Of a stretch of DNA of 9,859 bases, positions 1-5,954 are shown one piece after another. This stretch comes from Bifidobacterium breve (lineage in GTDB: Bacteria > Actinomycetota > Acidimicrobiia > Acidimicrobiales > Ilumatobacteraceae). Under the pieces are notes generated by a model. That model did no database searches and was not told the DNA's origin. It was given only the letters and a program-made list of their open reading frames with translations. A program made the translations under genes and the position numbers. Numbering within the stretch: the first letter of the stretch is position 1; every line of letters begins with the position of its first letter. The stretch is from contig CAMDBY010000058.1 in assembly GCA_945889575.1 (NCBI GenBank), positions 1 to 9,859 of the forward strand, given 5' to 3'.

Positions 1-136
1 AAGCGATCGGCATAACGCGCGGCTTTTCACGATGGTTCACTTGCTCAAGTGTCATAGTGGCGGTGGCGTCTTCATACAAAGAAAACAGCGCGCGGAAGCG
101 ACGACGAAGTGAATCGAGAATTAGTTCATCAGACAT
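1..136 (-). CDS. Hypothetical protein, 5' part only (possible DinB/YfiT-like)
   Basis: This is the N-terminal part (45 codons) of a gene that runs off the left edge. It reads from an ATG at 136 and begins MSDELILDSLRRRFRALF, an amphipathic helix, followed by a segment containing TLEQVNHREKPRVMPIA. A helix followed by a 'leq.n.r..pg..pia' stretch resembles the first helix and linker of DinB/YfiT-like four-helix proteins, but the metal-binding histidines that would confirm this lie outside the window. It sits 45 bp downstream of the thioesterase gene on the same strand, so it is probably the third gene of the yqeY operon. A purine-rich AAAGG lies about 16 nt before the start, too far for a convincing ribosome-binding site. 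The reading frame is clear; the family is a guess. Confidence 0.6.
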   Translation of the reverse strand, partial: MSDELILDSLRRRFRALFSLYEDATATMTLEQVNHREKPRVMPIA

Positions 137-181
137 AAGAGTGCTTGACCTTTCAAGTGGTTGACCCACCTTATTGTTGCT

Positions 182-811
182 TCAGCGCGAGGCTGAACGA
201 GCATCAGAAACGAGTGCATTGAATTTTTCCGTGTCTAAGAACACGAAGACCCCAATGGCCGAGGCTGTGACCTCACCGTCATAGGTGATTTCCCCGCTGA
301 CAACGAACTTGCGCTCATGAATCTCGTCGATTCTGGCGTTGACAAGAAGGTCCGCATTCAAAGGGGTTGGCCGTTTATAGGTGATGTTCAACGAGCCAGT
401 GACGCAGTTGCGGCCTGTGAGGTGGCGCGTTCGGCCAAGTGCGTCATCAAGAAGAGCTGCCACGATGCCGCCGTGTACACACGCTGGCGGTCCTTGATAT
501 CCCTCGTGGAAACGAACTTTTGCCGTGATGCTCTTCTCGCCATATTCATATGTCATTGGCGGTGCCATCGGATTCATCGTGCCATTAAGTGGGCTACGTG
601 TATGACGCTCGAGCGATGGCTGACCGAGACCCAACGTGCCTGCAGCAGTGATTCCTTTTTCTAAAAGCTCTGCAATGGACGCAATGTCTTCATTGTCATG
701 TTCAGGATGCACGTGATAAATCGCCTTCATAGTGCGACGCAGTGCTTCAACAGCGCGCTGCATTGTTGAAGATACGGGCGCAACCTCAGGACCCGGCGTT
801 GATGATGTCAT
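182..811 (-). CDS. PaaI-family hotdog-fold acyl-CoA thioesterase
   Basis: This 209-residue protein has a C-terminal hotdog domain (about residues 85-195) of the 4HBT/PaaI type, which hydrolyses acyl-CoA thioesters. The diagnostic segment is HGGIVAALLDDALG at 113-126: H113-G-G caps the central helix and D122, nine residues after the histidine, matches the usual catalytic acidic residue. The following stretch (NITYKRPTPLNADLLV, 142-157) is the typical strand with the substrate-channel turn. The first 80 residues form a helical extension, longer than in a minimal PaaI domain (about 140 residues) and similar in layout to THEM4-like or actinobacterial thioesterases. Its ATG overlaps the yqeY stop by one base (TGATG, 809-813), which suggests translational coupling. 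The substrate cannot be told from sequence; a medium or long acyl-CoA is inferred from the family. Confidence 0.88.
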   Translation of the reverse strand: MTSSTPGPEVAPVSSTMQRAVEALRRTMKAIYHVHPEHDNEDIASIAELLEKGITAAGTLGLGQPSLERHTRSPLNGTMNPMAPPMTYEYGEKSITAKVRFHEGYQGPPACVHGGIVAALLDDALGRTRHLTGRNCVTGSLNITYKRPTPLNADLLVNARIDEIHERKFVVSGEITYDGEVTASAIGVFVFLDTEKFNALVSDARSASR

Positions 812-1272
812 CAGCCGAGCGCACTCTTCACAAGAGCTGCAATCTTTGCGCCGTCGGCACTTGAACCGGCGCGTCCACGCACTGCTTTCACCACGAGCCC
901 CATTGCTTTTGCGCCTTCATTACCTGCGGCGACTGCGGCTGCAACTTCCTCATTCACAATCACACGCAACTCGTCATCGCTCATTGCGGCAGGAAGGTAA
1001 CGAGACAAAATTTCTGCTTCAGCCGATTCTTGGGCGGCTGCTTCAGTGCGACCGGCCTGCTGGTAGATCTCTGCAGACTCAAGACGCTTCTTTGTTTCTG
1101 CCTGCAGAATCTTCAGAACCTGATCATCTGTCAACTCAACAGCTTCGGAACCGGCAACTTCAGCATTCATTACGGCAGCAATGGCCATACGCAATGTCGA
1201 CTTCAGCAAGTTGTCTCCCGCTTTCATAGCGGCAGTGAGATCTGATTTGAGGGTGCCTTTTAGTGATGTCAT
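811..1272 (-). CDS. yqeY: GatB/YqeY domain-containing protein
   Basis: This 153-residue protein has full family length (about 147-155). The N-terminal two-thirds is a helical bundle starting MTSLKGTLKSDLTAAMKAGD. It includes the typical stretch LKSTLRMAIAAVMNAEV (23-39) and the motif ETKKRLESAEIYQQAGR (59-75), which corresponds to the conserved 'kqrkeSi..f..agR' of YqeY. The C-terminal part (about 97-153) is the small helical domain shared with the tail of GatB, including KAMGLVVKAVRGRAGSSADG. That tail contacts tRNA in the GatCAB amidotransferase, and a role for free-standing YqeY in tRNA-linked amidation or tRNA binding is inferred but unproven. It is the first gene of a probable three-gene minus-strand operon and is divergent from the DUF2889 gene across 90 bp. 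There is no clear Shine-Dalgarno sequence in front of the ATG. Confidence 0.92.
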   Translation of the reverse strand: MTSLKGTLKSDLTAAMKAGDNLLKSTLRMAIAAVMNAEVAGSEAVELTDDQVLKILQAETKKRLESAEIYQQAGRTEAAAQESAEAEILSRYLPAAMSDDELRVIVNEEVAAAVAAGNEGAKAMGLVVKAVRGRAGSSADGAKIAALVKSALG

Positions 1273-1341
1273 GTTTTAAGTCTGCCTGATTCACGGCGCA
1301 AAGAGCACCTCTAGCTGTGTTCGAGTCGCTCTTTATGGACC

Positions 1342-1361
1342 CCTTCTGCCACAGTAGAAGG
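1342..1361 (+). promoter_or_regulatory. Hairpin burying the ribosome-binding site of the DUF2889 gene
   Basis: CCTTCTGC (1342-1349) and GTAGAAGG (1354-1361) can pair over eight positions (one G-U) around a CACA loop. The 3' arm contains AGAAGG, the only Shine-Dalgarno-like sequence near the GTG at 1363, and ends one base before it. If transcribed, the stem would hide both that sequence and the start codon. As DNA it could instead be a protein-binding dyad. The pairing is seen; the role is inferred. Confidence 0.45.
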
Positions 1362-1362
1362 C

Positions 1363-2022
1363 GTGTCAACTCGTGATTATTTCCCTGCTGCCCCTGAGGG
1401 TGGCGAACTTATCCATACTCGTTTCTACGAAGCGCGTACGTACAAGATGAGCGATGACCTCTTCTTATTGCGCGGAGTTGTGTGCGATGAGAAGCCAGCA
1501 GGCCTCTATCTGGCCGGCGATCCGGACCCACTATGGGTGCATCACATGGTTGTTGATCTTGAAATCACTTTCCCTATGTTTGTTATTGAAAAAGTGAGTG
1601 TCACCTTCCATGAGCGCCCTCACACTCATTGCACAGACATTGAACCTGACTATCAAAAGCTTGTTGGTCTCTCCATCGCTCGCGGATTCAACAAACAAGT
1701 AAAGGACCTCTTTGGTGGTCCGCGTGGCTGCACACACATTGGCGCACTTCTTGCAGCAATGGCGCCTGTCGCTATTCAAAGTGGATGGTCAATGCGAGTC
1801 GGCAATGCGCTTGGCACTCAAGAATCAGATGGTGCGTCTACTGCAGAACAGCGCAAGCGCTCATACGCGATGAATCTCAACACATGCCATATGTGGGATG
1901 AAAATGGTCAGATGGTGGCAGATATTGAAGCTGGTCTACCAATGGAGACTCCGTTATGGATTACGAAGCGCGCAAAGGCCTTGGGGCGCGACGATACCGA
2001 ATGGCTGAAGATGCGCGACTAG
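1363..2022 (+). CDS. DUF2889 domain-containing protein
   Basis: This 219-residue soluble protein matches the layout of DUF2889, a family of unknown function common in actinobacteria and proteobacteria. It has an early 'GGELIHTRFYEARTYKMSDD' segment (14-33) corresponding to the family's 'H.R...v.gY.R.DGlw' start. This is followed by beta-rich sequence with a conserved 'HHMVVDLEITFPMFVIE' stretch (60-76), then GLSIARGFNKQVKDLFGGPRGCTHIGALLAAMAP (102-135). The last has the conserved G-C-x-H motif, where C124 and H126 could bind metal or form a reactive pair (inference). The GTG at 1363 is chosen because the family homology begins only about a dozen residues in and no other start lies upstream in frame. 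It is convergent with the DoxX-like gene with only 3 bp between the stop codons. No substrate or pathway can be assigned. Confidence 0.8.
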   Translation: MSTRDYFPAAPEGGELIHTRFYEARTYKMSDDLFLLRGVVCDEKPAGLYLAGDPDPLWVHHMVVDLEITFPMFVIEKVSVTFHERPHTHCTDIEPDYQKLVGLSIARGFNKQVKDLFGGPRGCTHIGALLAAMAPVAIQSGWSMRVGNALGTQESDGASTAEQRKRSYAMNLNTCHMWDENGQMVADIEAGLPMETPLWITKRAKALGRDDTEWLKMRD

Positions 2023-2025
2023 TTG

Positions 2026-2376
2026 CTATTTGGCAACTGTTGTCAGAACGTACAGCACTGACAATACAAAAAGAATGAAAGCAGGCGCTGTGTCTTTTAC
2101 TGTGTCTTTAATGCGCGTGTGAGTCACTGTTGCAATTGCGAAGTACAAACACAAACCAACTCCGGCTAACTCGCCAAGTCGCACTTTTTGGAATCCGATG
2201 GCAACACCAATCGCACCGAGAATTTTGATGGCCCCAAGAAGCGGTAACCGTTCTACCGGAACCTTCAGTTTCTTCATTTCTTCAACAAGCTTTTCTGGCT
2301 TACGAAAATCCATCAACGCTGAGCCAATGCAGACGACAATAAGAAGGACTGCAAGAACTGTTGAGATAATGCTCAT
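2026..2376 (-). CDS. DoxX-like small membrane protein
   Basis: This 116-residue integral membrane protein has four predicted membrane segments at about 3-21, 44-62, 70-86 and 95-113. A basic, amphipathic loop (FRKPEKLVEEMKKLKVPVERLP, about 24-45) follows the first helix. The pattern and the 'LLGAIKILGAIGVAIGF' second helix are those of the DoxX_2/DoxX-like family. Members are linked loosely to redox homeostasis or remain uncharacterised, so no reaction should be inferred. Its ATG overlaps the stop of ogt by four bases (ATGA, 2373-2376), which makes it the second gene of a two-gene unit and probably translationally coupled. No signal peptide beyond the first helix and no cofactor motif are visible. 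Confidence 0.8.
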   Translation of the reverse strand: MSIISTVLAVLLIVVCIGSALMDFRKPEKLVEEMKKLKVPVERLPLLGAIKILGAIGVAIGFQKVRLGELAGVGLCLYFAIATVTHTRIKDTVKDTAPAFILFVLSVLYVLTTVAK

Positions 2377-2912
2377 GTGGACAATCTAGCATGATCACTA
2401 GTCGCACTGTGGAGCATGCTGTGTTCGTGGTCAAGTAGCCACTTCTTCACTGCAATTCCACCACCAAATCCAGTCAATGAACCATCCGCGCCGACTATGC
2501 GGTGACACGGCAACACAATGGCAACGGGATTACGGCCATTTGCACCACCAATTGCACGCACAGCCTTGGGGCGGCCAATCGATGCAGCTTGTTGCCCGTA
2601 TGAAGCAGTGTGACCATACGGAATATCAGCCAACGCACTCCATGCTGCAACTTGAAATTCGGTGCCACGTAGATCTAATGGCAAATCAAAGTCACGTCGT
2701 GAGCCTGTGAAGTATTCATCAAGTTGAGTGATCGCATCATTGACCGAGTCATGAATTTCAGTATCTGAAATGTGAAGATTCTCAAGAGGTTTCGGATGTG
2801 CATCATTAGAAAACATCACAAAGCGAATACCGAGCTCTGAACCTACGACGGTGACAACACCGAACGAAGCCTCACATGTGCGACGTGAAAAAATTGGAAC
2901 CCCCGATGACAC
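2373..2912 (-). CDS. ogt: Methylated-DNA--protein-cysteine S-methyltransferase (O6-alkylguanine-DNA alkyltransferase)
   Basis: This 179-residue suicide repair enzyme transfers the alkyl group from O6-alkylguanine in DNA to its own cysteine. The active-site motif PCHR is at 135-138 (Cys136). Upstream, RAIGGANGRNP (119-129) supplies the arginine finger (R119) and the asparagine hinge. IPYGHTASYGQ (97-107) is the conserved winged-helix segment, GFGGG (148-152) follows the active site, and the conserved glutamate near the end is E163. Residues 1-75 form the usual degenerate N-terminal domain, so the protein is full length. No AdaA/AdaB regulatory domain is fused. The start is a GTG at 2912, supported by a -10-like TAATCT six bases before it. 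It overlaps the DoxX-like gene by four bases and is divergent from the DHA2 transporter. Confidence in function is high. Confidence 0.96.
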   Translation of the reverse strand: MSSGVPIFSRRTCEASFGVVTVVGSELGIRFVMFSNDAHPKPLENLHISDTEIHDSVNDAITQLDEYFTGSRRDFDLPLDLRGTEFQVAAWSALADIPYGHTASYGQQAASIGRPKAVRAIGGANGRNPVAIVLPCHRIVGADGSLTGFGGGIAVKKWLLDHEHSMLHSATSDHARLST

Positions 2913-2918
2913 ATCGGA

Positions 2919-2924
2919 AGATTA
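2919..2924 (-). promoter_or_regulatory. -10 box of ogt, leaderless arrangement
   Basis: Read on the minus strand this is TAATCT, followed by six bases and then the GTG start. This is the TANNNT-N6-start geometry of leaderless transcripts in Actinobacteria. No good -35 hexamer is visible 16-18 bp upstream, so an activator or a weak promoter is likely. Confidence 0.5.
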
Positions 2925-2940
2925 GCCACGGTTCGTGGCT
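2924..2940. promoter_or_regulatory. Inverted repeat AGCCACG-GTT-CGTGGCT in the ogt promoter
   Basis: This is a perfect 7-bp inverted repeat with a 3-bp spacer, lying directly upstream of and touching the ogt -10 box, that is, within the -10/-35 spacer. It could be an operator for ogt or a DNA-level hairpin. It is not followed by a T run in either direction, so it is a poor terminator. A second perfect dyad, CCGATG-ACA-CATCGG (2903-2917), spans the ogt start codon. Confidence 0.4.
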
Positions 2941-2951
2941 GGGAATCCCAC

Positions 2952-2970
2952 TAGTTGTAGAATGCAACTA
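2952..2970. promoter_or_regulatory. Inverted repeat TAGTTG-N7-CAACTA before the DHA2 transporter, MarR-like operator candidate
   Basis: This perfect 6-bp inverted repeat has a 7-bp spacer (TAGAATG) and sits about 40 bp before the TTG at 3012. It covers the in-frame-after-shift ATG at 2962. TAGTTG/CAACTA half-sites are of the kind bound by MarR-family repressors, which often control drug efflux genes. No regulator gene is present in the window, so the binding protein is inferred. Confidence 0.45.
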
Positions 2971-3011
2971 TCGAAACACAAGTATTTTCGCTTTCCCAGC
3001 GTGACATCAAA
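2962..3011 (+). other. Displaced 5' coding sequence of the DHA2 transporter (one-base frameshift)
   Basis: From the ATG at 2962 the codons read MQLSKHKYF and then run out of the transporter frame. The transporter frame itself is open from 2961 and reads ...VFSLSQRDIKL just before the TTG at 3012, but contains no ATG, GTG or TTG. Adding one T to the T4 run at 2985-2988, or a -1 slip there, joins the two into MQLSKHKYF-SLSQRDIKL-IYAAMM. This is the normal basic, hydrophilic N-terminus of DHA2 exporters. The stretch therefore looks like genuine coding sequence hit by an indel, a sequencing error in a homopolymer, or a slippage site. Confidence 0.55.
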
Positions 3012-4484
3012 TTGATTTATGCAGCCATGATGGCAGCGGCTTTCCTCACGGCTCTCAACGGGACAATCGTGAGCACCGCACTCCCCGAGATCGTGAGCCA
3101 AATTGGCGGAGGCGGCACGAAGGCTTACACATGGGTCCTTACTGCCTATCTCCTGACGTCAACAGCTGCCACGCCTCTCATTGGAAAATTGAGCGACCTG
3201 TACGGGCGTAAAAAGTTGACCCAGATCTCAATCAGTGTGTTTTTACTCGGACTTGTCTTTTGTTCGGTCGCACCAAACATGACTGTCCTCGTAGCGGCGC
3301 GAGCTTTCGTGGGAATCGGAAGTGGCGGGATTATGGCCATGACATTTGTTGTTATCGCTGACATTGTCCCTCCGCGCGAGCGGGGCAGATACGTCGGCGC
3401 GTTTACCAGTGTTTTTGCAATCGCCGGCGTACTCGGACCACTCATTGGAGGAATTATTGTTGACAATTTTTCCTGGCGATGGATCTTTATCATCAATCTG
3501 CCGTTCGGACTTGTCGCTCTCATAATGACCCAAAAATATCTGCGCCTGCCAACGACACGTCGCGACACCAGCATCGACACACTTGGCGCAGTACTCCTTG
3601 TCGGAGGAATTGGCACATTGATTCTCACCATCTCATGGGCTTCTGTTGAATACGGATGGTCGTCACGCCCTACTCTTAGCCTCGGTTTCGTATCAACCAT
3701 TTTGATTATTGCACTGTTCTTATGGGAACCACATGCTGAAAACCCAATGCTCCCACTGCATCTCTTCAAAAATCCCACGGTGAAAACTTTGGTTCCATTG
3801 ACCACGTTCGTGAGTGCATCGATGACATTGGTGAGTTCATTCATGCCGCTCTTCTTACAAGCTGTTACTGGCATCTCGCCAACAAATTCGGGGTTACTAC
3901 TCGTGCCAATGATGCTTGGCCTCACTTTTTCGAGCACGCTCGTCGGACGAAAAGTAACCGCCACCGGCCACTATCGCATCTGGCCCATTATCGGTACTGC
4001 ACTCGGAATCGTGGGAATGACACTCGTAGCGTTCATCTCTAAATCTGGAATGGGCATCGGAGTAGGCCTCATTGGAATGGCCTTCATTGGTTTATGTTCA
4101 GGCGCCTCATTTCCAACATCAACTACCGCAATTCAAAACAGCGTTGATATTCGTGACCTTGGCATCGCAAGCTCAACTGCCCAACTGTGTCGTTCCCTTG
4201 GAAGCGTTATTTCTGTTGCTGTCTATGGAACGATCTTGAACGCACAATTGTCTGGAGCTGTTGATCCAAAACTGCTTCGGGCACCGCGCAAAATAAATCT
4301 TCTTCCCGAACCAGGTCGCACAGAAGTCATCAATGCAATGTCCGATGCGATTACCACTGTTTTCCGACTTGCAATTCCACTCATGGTCATTGCATTTCTT
4401 TTCAGCCTTCGTGTGAAGGAACTACCGTTGCGCACACACGCCGCGTACCAAGATTCTGATTCGGCATCAAATGATGCTGACTGA
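3012..4484 (+). CDS. DHA2-family (EmrB/QacA-type) 14-TM drug:H+ antiporter
   Basis: This MFS transporter has 490 residues from the TTG used here. It is inferred to export drugs or other amphipathic compounds in exchange for protons across the cytoplasmic membrane. Visible family motifs are TALNGTIVSTALPEIV (14-29, motif D1 in the first helix), GKLSDLYGRKK (about 58-68, motif A), RAFVGIGSGGIMAM (96-109, motif B) and GPLIGGIIVDNFSWRWIFIINLPFG (about 141-165, motif C of the DHA2 group). The hydrophobic profile fits 14 membrane helices and ends with a short polar tail. The TTG start has no Shine-Dalgarno sequence and would begin translation inside helix 1 without its usual cytoplasmic lead. That lead is encoded upstream but one base out of frame (see 2962-3011). 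The gene is divergent from ogt and convergent with the acyl-CoA dehydrogenase gene (8-bp gap). The drug range cannot be read from sequence. Confidence 0.9.
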   Translation: MIYAAMMAAAFLTALNGTIVSTALPEIVSQIGGGGTKAYTWVLTAYLLTSTAATPLIGKLSDLYGRKKLTQISISVFLLGLVFCSVAPNMTVLVAARAFVGIGSGGIMAMTFVVIADIVPPRERGRYVGAFTSVFAIAGVLGPLIGGIIVDNFSWRWIFIINLPFGLVALIMTQKYLRLPTTRRDTSIDTLGAVLLVGGIGTLILTISWASVEYGWSSRPTLSLGFVSTILIIALFLWEPHAENPMLPLHLFKNPTVKTLVPLTTFVSASMTLVSSFMPLFLQAVTGISPTNSGLLLVPMMLGLTFSSTLVGRKVTATGHYRIWPIIGTALGIVGMTLVAFISKSGMGIGVGLIGMAFIGLCSGASFPTSTTAIQNSVDIRDLGIASSTAQLCRSLGSVISVAVYGTILNAQLSGAVDPKLLRAPRKINLLPEPGRTEVINAMSDAITTVFRLAIPLMVIAFLFSLRVKELPLRTHAAYQDSDSASNDAD

Positions 4485-4492
4485 AACTAGTT

Positions 4493-5758
4493 CTATTTGC
4501 TGCTTGGCTCTTTAGGAAGACCAAGCACTCGTTCACCAACAATGTTGCGCTGAATCTGACTTGTTCCACCCCAGATTGTCTCTGAACGTGAGAAGAAGAA
4601 CGACGACATCATGCCGCTGACTGGGTAACCGTCACGGCGCTTGTCGCGCGAAGTGCCTGGCCAGTTTGCATCACCCATTGCGTAATCAACGAGCATTGCA
4701 TTTGCACCTGAGATATCAAGAGCAAGTTCCATTGCACGTTGGTGCATTTCGGTCCAGAACATTTTGTTGGTGGCACCAAGTGCAGCCATGCCTGGGTCTT
4801 TCTTGTTCATCAATGTTGTTGACAATGAACGAAGTCCGTTGATCTTCAAGAGTTGAATCTTTGTGTAGTACTGCATGAGGCGCTGACGAATTTCTGGGTC
4901 ATTGATGCGTCCGTTTTCTTTCGCACCACGCACCATGGCCTTGTATTCCGCTTCGAAGCGGCGATACCCGGTGGTGGCTGACATTCCGCGCTCAAACGCC
5001 AATGTGGAGTTTGTGACGATCCAACCATTGTTGATTCCGCCAACGACATTGTCTTTAGGGCAACGTGCATTGTCGAAGAACACTTCGCAGAATTCTGCTG
5101 TTCCGTCTGGCTGCACAATTCCGCGCACTTCAACACCCGGCTGGCGCATTGGCACCAACAAGTATGAAATTCCCTTGTGCTTTGGCGCATCTGGGTCTGT
5201 ACGTGTCAACAAGAAGCAGTAGTCAGCATGGTGACCTTGTGTGGTCCATACCTTTTGTCCGTTAATGATCCATTCATCGCCGTCAAGAATGGCAGTTGTC
5301 TTCAAGCTTGCAAGGTCAGAACCTGAGTTTGGCTCGGAGAATCCCTGGCACCAACGCATTTGACCATTGAGAATTTGTGGAAGGAATTCTTTCTTCTGCT
5401 CTTCTGTTCCCCACTGAAGAAGAGTCGGGCCTACAAGAGTGTCTCCAAAGAAATCGGCGCGCATCGGAGCTTTTGCATTTGCAAACTCTTCTGACAGCAC
5501 AACGCCTTGCATTGTGGAAAGGCCTTTGCCGCCGTATTCCGTCGGCCATGTTGCGCAAATCCATCCGCCAGCGAACAATTTGCCCGGCCATTCTTTATTG
5601 AACTTGTCACGAACGTCATTGCTCATCTCGAAACCTTTGTCGAACCAACCCTTCGGCAGGTTTTCTAGGAGCCACGCACGGATTTCAGCGCGGAATAGTT
5701 CGTCTTCGGGGGCGTAGGTAAGTTCCATGGTGAGTAATTCTGTCGTACAAATAGCCAT
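4493..5758 (-). CDS. Acyl-CoA dehydrogenase, FadE-like
   Basis: This 421-residue flavoenzyme would introduce an alpha,beta double bond into an acyl-CoA and pass electrons to ETF. Order of domains: helical N-terminal domain (about 14-130), beta middle domain with the FAD/substrate motif CQGFSEPNSGSD (137-148) and KVWTTQGHHADY (169-180), then a C-terminal helical domain ending SETIWGGTSQIQRNIVGERVLG (392-413). The usual catalytic glutamate of medium-chain enzymes (Y-E-G-T) is glycine here (W396-G-G-T). However, LAFERG (253-258) puts Glu256 where isovaleryl- and long-chain enzymes carry their base. The start is uncertain: ATG 5758 (used) lies 8 bp after a TACAAT -10 box, while Met11 (ATG 5728) begins MELTYAPEDELF and fits family length better. 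No ETF, CoA ligase or partner FadE gene is nearby. The substrate is unknown; branched-chain, fatty or sterol side-chain CoA are all possible. Confidence 0.93.
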   Translation of the reverse strand: MAICTTELLTMELTYAPEDELFRAEIRAWLLENLPKGWFDKGFEMSNDVRDKFNKEWPGKLFAGGWICATWPTEYGGKGLSTMQGVVLSEEFANAKAPMRADFFGDTLVGPTLLQWGTEEQKKEFLPQILNGQMRWCQGFSEPNSGSDLASLKTTAILDGDEWIINGQKVWTTQGHHADYCFLLTRTDPDAPKHKGISYLLVPMRQPGVEVRGIVQPDGTAEFCEVFFDNARCPKDNVVGGINNGWIVTNSTLAFERGMSATTGYRRFEAEYKAMVRGAKENGRINDPEIRQRLMQYYTKIQLLKINGLRSLSTTLMNKKDPGMAALGATNKMFWTEMHQRAMELALDISGANAMLVDYAMGDANWPGTSRDKRRDGYPVSGMMSSFFFSRSETIWGGTSQIQRNIVGERVLGLPKEPSSK

Positions 5759-5763
5759 TTCCG

Positions 5764-5780
5764 CACATTGTACGAATGTG
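5764..5780. promoter_or_regulatory. Inverted repeat CACATT-N5-AATGTG over the acyl-CoA dehydrogenase promoter
   Basis: This perfect 6-bp inverted repeat with a 5-bp spacer covers the -10 box of the minus-strand gene. A second, overlapping dyad TGTGT-N6-ACACA lies at 5777-5792. The size and place fit an operator for a TetR-type repressor, such as those that control fatty-acid and sterol oxidation genes in actinobacteria. The half-site does not match a regulator I can name. Confidence 0.42.
5767..5772 (-). promoter_or_regulatory. -10 box of the acyl-CoA dehydrogenase gene
   Basis: Read on the minus strand this is TACAAT, a good TANNNT -10 element, 8 bp before the ATG at 5758. Transcription would start at or within a base or two of that ATG, making the mRNA leaderless, or give Met11 a leader of about 30 nt. 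No convincing -35 element is seen. Confidence 0.5.
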
Positions 5781-5950
5781 TCTGTTTACACACCATTCAC
5801 AGAGGGCAGACAGGCAGGATAATTCAGCCTCGTACCGCAGAGACTCGGACCAAACTGCCCATCAAGGTGCCTCCCCCAAGGCCGGATGTTTTCTTTGGTG
5901 CTGGGCCTGGTTCTGGGGCAGACAAAGCAGCCGTGCCACTTCTTGTGCAT
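5781..5950. other. Non-coding spacer with possible stem-loop between the dehydrogenase and antiporter genes
   Basis: No gene is supported here, although short open frames exist on both strands. The stretch is richer in G and C than its surroundings. CCA-A-GGCC (5876-5883) can pair with GGCCTGG (5904-5910) with one bulged A, and flanking CCC/GGG could extend it. GGGCAG (5804-5809) and CTGCCC (5855-5860) form another inverted repeat. A 9-bp direct repeat GGGCAGACA occurs at 5804 and 5916. I do not recognise a known riboswitch or tRNA. Confidence 0.3.
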
Positions 5951-5954
5951 GAGA

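Noticed and set aside
145..166. Direct repeat TTGACC x2 spaced 16 bp between the thioesterase gene and the left-edge gene
   Set aside because: It could mimic -35 boxes, but it reads on the plus strand whereas both flanking genes are on the minus strand; six-base repeats at this spacing are expected by chance.
3146..3964. A 272-codon open frame on the minus strand opposite the DHA2 transporter
   Set aside because: It is antisense to well-conserved transporter motifs, has no recognisable domain, and has no start or promoter support.
2018..4499. Near-identical junction words ACTAGTTGCTATTTG (2018-2032) and ACTAGTTCTATTTG (4486-4499) at both tail-to-tail gene ends, and ACTAGT recurring five times in the window
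   Set aside because: The similarity is built from facing stop codons (TAG/CTA) around a 6-bp palindrome. Five ACTAGT sites against about two to three expected is not striking, and no hairpin or T run makes either junction a terminator.
5804..5924. Direct repeat GGGCAGACA at 5804-5812 and 5916-5924 as a possible insertion or attachment-site scar
   Set aside because: Only nine bases, 112 bp apart, with no integrase, transposase or tRNA nearby.
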